6,006 nt of DNA from Desulfobacterales bacterium. GTDB lineage: Bacteria > Desulfobacterota > Desulfobacteria > Desulfobacterales > UBA5852. Shown here piece by piece: positions 1-3,704 of this stretch. The DNA is taken from contig JAERRP010000301.1 of assembly GCA_016735415.1 (NCBI GenBank), forward strand, positions 1 to 6,006, read 5' to 3'. The stretch's first letter is position 1. Each line of letters starts with the position of its first letter. The position numbers were made by a program, and so were the translations under genes. The notes beneath the pieces were generated by a model. The model searched no databases. It was not told the origin of the DNA and saw nothing but the letters and a program-made list of their open reading frames with translations.

Positions 1-1
1 G

Positions 2-67
2 ACACTGCTGCAACAAATCAAATGCGTCTATCAAACCGTTCGCGACAAAGATCCCCGACAGCTTTAA
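2..67 (+). CDS. Possible C-terminal tail of an ORF cut by the left window edge
   Basis: The second forward frame is open from the window edge to a TAA at 65-67 and reads TLLQQIKCVYQTVRDKDPRQL. This is a plausible charged, helical protein tail, better looking than the other two forward frames. It is followed by about 90 bp of apparently non-coding DNA containing a TGTCCG motif shared with the IS end at 161. By position it could be the end of a neighbouring transposase, but 21 residues are too few to assign a family. It could also be a chance open frame. Confidence 0.3.
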   Translation, partial: TLLQQIKCVYQTVRDKDPRQL

Positions 68-160
68 TCCTCTGTGATCAACAAACTGTTCTGTTGTTAT
101 GGGGTCGGGCCACGTTAAGTGTCCGATAATCGTTTTTTCAGGCCTAAAATCACGATTACT

Positions 161-177
161 CAGTAATGTCCGGTTAG
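161..177 (+). repeat. Left terminal inverted repeat of the IS (IRL)
   Basis: CAGTAATGTCCGGTTAG matches the reverse complement of 1472-1488 in all 17 positions. The base just outside (T160) also agrees, but the match then breaks. The last bases of the flank, ATTACT at 155-160, mirror the AGTAAT of the repeat and make a small palindrome across the junction. Confidence 0.9.
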
Positions 178-182
178 CTTCT

Positions 183-200
183 TGCGTGTGTTTGCACGCA
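183..200 (+). other. Stem-loop inside the IS left end
   Basis: TGCGTG (183-188) pairs with CACGCA (195-200) around a 6-nt loop TGTTTG, just inside IRL and ahead of an A8 run at 202-209. Structures at this position in other IS elements can limit read-through expression of the transposase from outside promoters; that role is only inferred here. There is no T-run after the stem on the plus strand, so it is not a standard terminator. Confidence 0.4.
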
Positions 201-243
201 GAAAAAAAATCGGTGGAAAAATGAAAAAAAGTGAAATTTTCTC

Positions 244-249
244 TTGACA
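244..249 (+). promoter_or_regulatory. Possible -35 box of the transposase promoter
   Basis: A perfect TTGACA lies 63 bp ahead of the transposase ATG in an AT-rich stretch. No good -10 box stands at 16-18 bp: that position reads CCGCGG-like. The best -10-like word, TAAAAT at 279-284, is about 29 bp away. The promoter call is therefore weak, or the promoter is kept poor, as is common for transposases. Confidence 0.25.
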
Positions 250-311
250 AATAGGTAAAAATTTTCCGCGGCGACTTGTAAAATTAACTGTCATTACAAG
301 GAGTTACGCTT

Positions 312-1475
312 ATGCCGCGATCATTCGAACCGTACCAAAAGAAATTTCGCTCAAATTCGTTTTTTCAATTTATACAACCAATTGGGGATGTTATCCCCGA
401 AATACCTGTGCTTAAGTCCTGTGGAGATAGGCCACTTAAAATGACCTTCGAAGATCAACTCAAAATGCTGATTTTCTTCCATCTCGAAGAGCATGTCTCG
501 GCTCGTCACATGCTTCAGGTTATTGAACAGGATGACTTTGCTCGTAAAAACATTGCCCCGGAAGAAGGCATTAAAAAAAGCAGTTTCTCCGAGGCTATCA
601 ATACAAGGGGGCTTGAACAGCTCCAAATCGTATTTGAAAAGCTCAGCCAAAAGGCATCCGGCATACTGCCCAATAGACACCCTGAACTCGGCGACCTTGC
701 CGCCCTTGATGGCTCACTGATCGATGCAACGCTTTCCATGTGTTGGGCTGATTACCGCAAGGGATCCAAAAAAGCTAAAATTCACCTGGGTTTTGATCTG
801 AACCATGGAATCCCATCGAAAATTTTCTTCACAGACGGCAAGGGGGCTGAACGGCCCTTTGTCGATCCCATCACTTCCGTCGGCCAAACCATTGTAACCG
901 ACCGAGGCTACCAGGAACATGCCCTGTTCGATGACCTGCAGGTTCAAGGTAAACATTTTGTTATTCGAATCCGGGCCAATACAACCAAAACCATTGTCAA
1001 AGAAACCGCCGTCAGCAGTGACAGTATCGTTTTTTTCGATGCCGAAGTGCTACTGGGCACCAAGGAAAACAAAAATCAATCACAGAAATCGGTACGCCTG
1101 GTCGGATACCGTGTTAATGGCGTCGATTACTGGATAGCAACGGATCGCAGGGATCTGACGGCCGAGCAGATAGCTGAAGTCTATAAGCTCAGATGGAACA
1201 TCGAGAACTTTTTTGCCTGGTGGAAACGTCATCTGCGTGTCTACCATCTGATTGCAAGGAGTGAGTACGGCTTAATGGTACAAATCCTGGCAGGCCTCAT
1301 TACCTATTTGCTGCTTGCCATACACTGCCATAAAAACCATGGCGAGCCGGTAAGTATAAAAAGAGTGAGGGAACTACGGATTAAAATCCAAAACGAGCTT
1401 CGGACAGCAGAAGCGGCACCAGATCCTAAAATTTCCAAAGCACAGGAACAACAGTTTTTACATGCAAAGATCTAA
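312..1475 (+). CDS. IS4-family DDE transposase
   Basis: This 387-aa cut-and-paste type transposase would bind the element's 17-bp ends and catalyse strand cleavage and transfer with two metal ions held by a DDE triad. All three acidic positions are visible: D133 in ALDGSLIDA, D197 in IVTDRGYQ, and E298 in the IS4 signature YKLRWNIENFFAWWK (Y291, R294, E298, K305, exact Y-2-R-3-E-6-K spacing). An N-terminal DNA-binding region of about 120 residues precedes the catalytic core, and a hydrophobic helix (about 322-338) follows it, as in relatives. The length is normal and there is no frameshift, so the gene is probably active. AAGGAG at 298-303 sits 8 nt ahead of the ATG and fixes the start. The stop codon (1473-1475) lies inside the right terminal repeat, so the coding frame runs to the element's tip. 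Confidence 0.93.
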   Translation: MPRSFEPYQKKFRSNSFFQFIQPIGDVIPEIPVLKSCGDRPLKMTFEDQLKMLIFFHLEEHVSARHMLQVIEQDDFARKNIAPEEGIKKSSFSEAINTRGLEQLQIVFEKLSQKASGILPNRHPELGDLAALDGSLIDATLSMCWADYRKGSKKAKIHLGFDLNHGIPSKIFFTDGKGAERPFVDPITSVGQTIVTDRGYQEHALFDDLQVQGKHFVIRIRANTTKTIVKETAVSSDSIVFFDAEVLLGTKENKNQSQKSVRLVGYRVNGVDYWIATDRRDLTAEQIAEVYKLRWNIENFFAWWKRHLRVYHLIARSEYGLMVQILAGLITYLLLAIHCHKNHGEPVSIKRVRELRIKIQNELRTAEAAPDPKISKAQEQQFLHAKI

Positions 1476-1488
1476 CCGGACATTACTG
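1472..1488 (-). repeat. Right terminal inverted repeat of the IS (IRR)
   Basis: CTAACCGGACATTACTG is the exact reverse complement of 161-177. It contains the transposase TAA stop at 1473-1475, so the last codons and the end-recognition site share bases. Confidence 0.9.
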
Positions 1489-1597
1489 AAAACACCTCCA
1501 TTTATTGTGGACCGGCGGCAGACGATAGCGACGCTGATTTTTTATACCCATCTAAAACTACCCGCAGAACAATTGATAAGGTCCACCCCTCCCTTCG
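1489..1597. other. Short spacer between IS right end and deacetylase 3' end
   Basis: This is non-coding on both strands as far as I can see. It contains a T6 run (1539-1544 region) but no convincing hairpin next to it, so no clear terminator for the leftward deacetylase gene is visible. A 7-bp inverted repeat GTGGACC (1507-1513) / GGTCCAC (1580-1586) brackets 66 bp and may be coincidence. Confidence 0.5.
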
Positions 1598-2350
1598 TCA
1601 TTCCGGTTCACCACTCATTCCCCGAATAAACGCCCGCACATTGCTACCCAGCACGTCATGATTGTAGCCACCCTCCAGGATGCCGAAGCACCCGCCCTGC
1701 TGGCGCGCCGCCGCCGCACGTACCATTCGGCCCAAGGCGTGGTAGTTTGCGGTCGAAAGCAATCCGCCCCAGTCTTCCAGGTGATTATCGAAACCGGCCG
1801 AAACGCCGATGATGTCGAAAGTCTCATTGGCCAGCGCCGCTTCGGCCTGTTCCAGGTATAGGTCGGCGGTAGCGGCCTCCGGATTCACGACCGTCACCCA
1901 GGGCCGGTCGCCCAGGATGTTGACATTGCCATCCCCATAGTGGAGATCAAAATCAAGCACCAACGCCCGGGTGATACTGCCCTCCTGTTTGAGTCGGGCC
2001 AGGGCGACGGCCATGTTGTTGAAGTAGCAAAAACCCCAGCAACTGTCCGCGGAGGCATGGTGTCCGGGCGGACGGACGCGGGCAAAAGCCGGTTCGACCA
2101 GACCGCTGATGGCGGCCTGTATCGCGCCACCGGCGGCCAGGGCGGCAACATCGTAAACGCCTTCATCCTGAACGCTTTCGAGGTGACGCCGACTGTGAAC
2201 GCGCAGGATATCGATTTCAGAGGCCGGTTGAATCGTCTCGAAGTCAACCTGGCCTTCGAGGGCGGCGACAATCGCTTCCATCCGTCCGGCGGCGGCCGCC
2301 GGGTCAGCCGCGTAGACCTGATAGAAGGCATTGTGGAAATAGGCTTTCAT
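1598..2350 (-). CDS. Histone deacetylase family (zinc-dependent deacetylase, AcuC/APAH-like), short form
   Basis: This 250-aa cytoplasmic enzyme has the arginase/deacetylase fold and is expected to remove acetyl groups from acetyl-lysine, acetylpolyamine or a similar small amide; the substrate cannot be read from sequence. Numbered from MKAYFHNAF, the motifs in order are: RPPGHHA 93-99 (catalytic His pair H97/H98); GFCYFNN 106-112; VLDFDLHYGDG 131-141 (zinc ligands D135, H137); SAGFD 184-188 (zinc ligand D188); LEGGY 225-229 (transition-state Tyr Y229). All zinc ligands are present. Two oddities: Y138 stands where many family members have a second His (DLHHG), and the usual N-terminal HPERP-type motif is replaced by DPAAAAGRMEAI, making the protein shorter than the common 300-370 aa. 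The start chosen is the ATG at 2348-2350 behind GGAG with 6-nt spacing. A TTG 12 nt upstream extends the frame but overlaps that ribosome site. The gene stands alone, divergent from the flavodoxin. Confidence 0.9.
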   Translation of the reverse strand: MKAYFHNAFYQVYAADPAAAAGRMEAIVAALEGQVDFETIQPASEIDILRVHSRRHLESVQDEGVYDVAALAAGGAIQAAISGLVEPAFARVRPPGHHASADSCWGFCYFNNMAVALARLKQEGSITRALVLDFDLHYGDGNVNILGDRPWVTVVNPEAATADLYLEQAEAALANETFDIIGVSAGFDNHLEDWGGLLSTANYHALGRMVRAAAARQQGGCFGILEGGYNHDVLGSNVRAFIRGMSGEPE

Positions 2351-2356
2351 AGCGAG

Positions 2357-2360
2357 CTCC
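2357..2360 (-). promoter_or_regulatory. Ribosome binding site that sets the deacetylase start
   Basis: On the minus strand TTTGGAGCTCGCTATG places GGAG 6 nt before the ATG at 2350-2348. Starting at the upstream TTG (2362-2360) would put this GGAG inside the coding region and leave that start without its own site, so the ATG is preferred. Confidence 0.65.
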
Positions 2361-2435
2361 AAACAGGGTTCGTGAAAGGCAATCAGATGTCAACCCACCA
2401 TAAGTGTGAACCCGCAGGTGCGTCAATAGCCGGCA

Positions 2436-2465
2436 ATTATGGCAGCGCCCACAGAGCGCAATCAA
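2436..2465 (-). promoter_or_regulatory. Possible deacetylase promoter
   Basis: On the minus strand TTGATT (2465-2460) and CATAAT (2441-2436) are separated by 18 bp, matching the sigma-70 boxes in 4/6 and 5/6 positions. This would give a leader of roughly 80 nt. A closer TTGACA at 2393-2388 is perfect as a -35 box but has no acceptable -10 partner (AACCCT-like at 17 bp). Confidence 0.3.
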
Positions 2466-2606
2466 TTGGCCCGTCACGGGCCTCCAAGTGCAAAATGGAT
2501 CCATCCCCAGGCGACCCATCCAATCCGGCAATATCCAGCTTGGCACCCAAGACCGAAGAATCGGTTTCCGGGTTTGATGGTGCATGGCATCTTGGACGAT
2601 CAGGGT

Positions 2607-2755
2607 TCGTGCAAAAAAAAGTTCACAAATTTCAGAGTTGAGACGCCCGTTGGTACAAGGCGTGAAAGCGCAGGAATAGCCGGCCTATTCCGAGCTTTCA
2701 CAACGCCGCCGGGCGGGATGCATCGGCGCTCAAAATGTACGTTATTTTTGCGCGA
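2607..2755. repeat. Large imperfect palindrome, MITE/REP-like
   Basis: The core is GTGAAAGC (2662-2669) with GCTTTCAC (2694-2701), enclosing GGAATAG (2673-2679) with CTATTCC (2685-2691) around a CCGGC loop. Outside it, GGCG/CGCC (2659-2662/2704-2707), CGCCCG/CGGGCG (2644-2649/2710-2715) and TTGAG/CTCAA (2638-2642/2729-2733) also pair. The tips TCGTGCAAAAAAAA (2607-2620) and TTATTTTTGCGCGA (2742-2755) are inverted copies in 12 of 14 positions. Two-fold symmetry over about 150 bp with no ORF is what a miniature inverted-repeat element or dispersed palindromic repeat looks like. T-runs flank the fold in both reading directions, so it could also stop transcription. No clear target duplication was found. 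A multicopy nature cannot be shown from one window. Confidence 0.65.
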
Positions 2756-2776
2756 GTTCTAAGTTCTACACAACAG

Positions 2777-2838
2777 GGCCCGGGAGCAAGTCGCGGGCCA
2801 CACGGGCAAGCGGATCGGTCTGCGGGCTACGCCCCGTG
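2777..2838. other. GC-rich foldable block upstream of the flavodoxin gene
   Basis: Two adjacent potential stem-loops are visible: GGCCCG (2777-2782) with CGGGCC (2794-2799), and CACGGG (2801-2806) with CCCGTG (2833-2838). No known RNA family is recognised. It lies upstream of the likely promoter at 2882-2909, so it would not be part of the flavodoxin leader if that promoter is used. Confidence 0.3.
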
Positions 2839-2881
2839 CGAGCCTCCCATCCGCCCCGACAGCCCGGCCATCTCAAACCGG

Positions 2882-2909
2882 GTGACATTGCAAAGATCGT
2901 TGTTATAGT
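2882..2909 (+). promoter_or_regulatory. Likely sigma-70-type promoter of the flavodoxin gene
   Basis: GTGACA (2882-2887) and TATAGT (2904-2909) each match the consensus in 5 of 6 positions with a 16-bp spacer. The predicted start near 2916 would give a leader of about 80 nt before the ATG at 2998. The local AT-rich patch in an otherwise GC-rich spacer supports the call. Confidence 0.5.
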
Positions 2910-2997
2910 AAAATCACAATATACCGGACGGCAGCCTTCCCCAAATACAGTCGATTGCCACCCTCTCATCAACGATTGGACCGCAAAGGAGATTTAG

Positions 2998-3441
2998 ATG
3001 AAAAAGTTACTGGTGGGTTACGTCAGCCGCACAGGCAACACCAAAAAGATGGCGGAATACATCGCCGAAGGAATTCGTTTCGCGGGAAACGAAGTGGTCG
3101 TTAAAAAGATCGCGGAAATCAAGAACGAGAAGGAACTGGAAGGATTTGACGGCTATGTTTTCGGCGGCCCCACCTATCACCGCGATATGGTCGGCAGCAT
3201 GAAAACGTTTCTCTTCCTGGGCCAGAAGGTCAACATGGTCGGTAAAATGGGCGGCGCGTTCGGTTCCCATACCCACAGTGGCGAGTCGGCCCAGATGATT
3301 TTCGATACCATGCAGCATGTCTACAAAATGGACATGGTGGACCTGGGCGCCCTGAACCTGAAAGAACAAATCGTCAATACCGAAGAAGGCCTGAAAGCCT
3401 GCCAGGACTATGGCAAGGCCGTCGGACAGAAGTTGTCTTAA
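2998..3441 (+). CDS. Flavodoxin-like FMN protein, single domain
   Basis: This 147-aa cytoplasmic electron carrier of the flavodoxin fold would bind FMN and pass low-potential electrons to a partner that cannot be identified here. The phosphate-binding loop SRTGNTKKMA (10-19) is intact at the end of the first strand. The second flavin-contact loop is GGPTYHRD (56-63), and the third is GAFGSHTHSGES (86-97), resembling the isoalloxazine loop of flavodoxin domains in FprA-type flavodiiron proteins. Length matches classical flavodoxins; there is no metallo-beta-lactamase domain, so it is not a full FprA. AAAGGAG at 2985-2991, 6 nt before the ATG, is a strong ribosome site. The gene is monocistronic by layout, with a promoter upstream and hairpins downstream. 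Roles in sulfate reducers, such as electron transfer or oxidative-stress reduction, are inference only. Confidence 0.9.
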   Translation: MKKLLVGYVSRTGNTKKMAEYIAEGIRFAGNEVVVKKIAEIKNEKELEGFDGYVFGGPTYHRDMVGSMKTFLFLGQKVNMVGKMGGAFGSHTHSGESAQMIFDTMQHVYKMDMVDLGALNLKEQIVNTEEGLKACQDYGKAVGQKLS

Positions 3442-3455
3442 ACGGCATCCGATGG

Positions 3456-3472
3456 GAGGGCACACGGCCCTC
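3456..3472 (+). terminator. Small hairpin just after the flavodoxin stop
   Basis: GAGGGC (3456-3461) and GCCCTC (3467-3472) form a perfect 6-bp stem with loop ACACG, starting 15 nt after the TAA. It is followed by AATCGCTTCCCC rather than a T-run, so intrinsic termination would be weak; 3'-end protection is equally possible. Confidence 0.35.
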
Positions 3473-3489
3473 AATCGCTTCCCCGTGAC

Positions 3490-3530
3490 GCTGAACCGGA
3501 AGGCCGGGCAAACCGGCCGACCGGTTCAGC
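3490..3530 (+). terminator. Strong 16-bp stem-loop downstream of the flavodoxin gene
   Basis: GCTGAACCGG (3490-3499) pairs perfectly with CCGGTTCAGC (3521-3530). Inside it, after a 2-nt internal mismatch on each side (AA/GA), GGCCGG (3502-3507) pairs with CCGGCC (3513-3518) around loop GCAAA. It is probably the main 3' structure of the flavodoxin transcript. The nearest T-run (3551-3554) is 20 nt away, so it is not a textbook Rho-independent terminator. It works equally on both strands and could instead be a small dispersed palindrome. Confidence 0.55.
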
Positions 3531-3633
3531 CTGTATGCCAACCGCCCGCCTTTTCTCCGCAGCACATCACCCGACCAGACTTTTATGGTAACGACTTGCG
3601 TTTCCGGCCCCGGATCTAGTAGGGTCGAGACCG

Positions 3634-3639
3634 TATAAA
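3634..3639 (+). promoter_or_regulatory. Possible -10 box for the sensor phosphatase gene
   Basis: TATAAA, within TATAAAAT, stands 65 bp ahead of the ATG. No recognisable -35 box lies 16-18 bp upstream (CGGATC-like), so an activator or another sigma factor would be needed. If used, the transcript would begin right before the hairpin at 3648. Confidence 0.3.
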
Positions 3640-3647
3640 ATTGATAT

Positions 3648-3672
3648 CCGGGCCGCAAAAACGACGGCCCGG
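3648..3672 (+). promoter_or_regulatory. Leader hairpin of the sensor phosphatase gene
   Basis: CCGGGCCG (3648-3655) and CGGCCCGG (3665-3672) form a perfect, all-GC 8-bp stem around the loop CAAAAACGA, ending 32 nt before the start codon and followed by TTTCGAATTTC. It could stabilise the 5' end of the mRNA, act as an attenuator, or end transcription arriving from the flavodoxin side. No riboswitch family is recognised. Confidence 0.45.
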
Positions 3673-3704
3673 TTTCGAATTTCACCTTTGACGACGCCAA
3701 CCCC

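Larger units (their letters stand above)
161..1488 (+). mobile_element. Complete IS4-family insertion sequence, 1328 bp
   Basis: The element is bounded by a perfect 17-bp inverted repeat, CAGTAATGTCCGGTTAG at 161-177 and its reverse complement at 1472-1488. It encloses a single intact transposase gene reading away from the left end. Size, single ORF and DDE/YREK motifs fit the IS4 family; the exact subgroup cannot be set by eye. Base composition is clearly more AT-rich than the flanking genes, consistent with recent arrival. No direct target duplication is seen: the 8 bp outside the left end are CGATTACT and outside the right end AAAACACC. This suggests a rearrangement after insertion, or a true element tip slightly different from the repeat I can see. 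It lies 109 bp past the 3' end of the deacetylase gene and interrupts no recognisable gene. Confidence 0.88.
2351..2997. other. Divergent intergenic region with structured DNA but no credible gene
   Basis: About 650 bp separate the divergent deacetylase and flavodoxin starts. Open frames exist on both strands but show no family motif, ribosome site or sensible protein composition. The spacer holds small hairpins (GGCCCG-TCA-CGGGCC at 2468-2482; ACCGA-AGAA-TCGGT near 2552-2565), a large imperfect palindrome at 2607-2755, a GC-rich foldable block at 2777-2838 and promoter-like boxes at 2882-2909. This is much longer than needed for two promoters and suggests inserted repeat DNA. Confidence 0.6.

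Noticed and set aside
1515..1545. Rho-independent terminator ending in T6 near 1540
   Set aside because: The preceding AGCGACGCT can form only a 4-bp stem with an impossible 1-nt loop, and no reading gene ends upstream except the transposase.
1507..1586. 7-bp inverted repeat GTGGACC / GGTCCAC as ends of a tiny element
   Set aside because: Short arms, no direct repeats around them and no symmetry inside; a chance match is likely.
2388..2393. Perfect TTGACA (minus strand) as the deacetylase -35 box
   Set aside because: No acceptable -10 hexamer at 16-18 bp; the weaker pair at 2436-2465 is better balanced.
2304..2585. Minus-strand 93-codon ORF overlapping the deacetylase start
   Set aside because: Cys/Trp/Arg-rich with no motif, and overlaps the deacetylase start and its ribosome site in another frame.
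1940..2641. Long plus-strand ORF (233 codons) opposite the deacetylase gene
   Set aside because: It lies mostly antisense to a well-supported enzyme gene, has no family motifs and no ribosome site; it follows from the codon use of the real gene.
2766..2972. Minus-strand 68-codon ORF in the divergent spacer
   Set aside because: No ribosome site, Arg/Gly/Pro-rich composition typical of GC-rich non-coding DNA, and it runs across the predicted flavodoxin promoter.
3582..3602. Sigma-54-like promoter (TGGTAACGACTTGCGT)
   Set aside because: The GG and GC elements are 9 bp apart instead of the required 10, and the conserved CAC after GG is missing.
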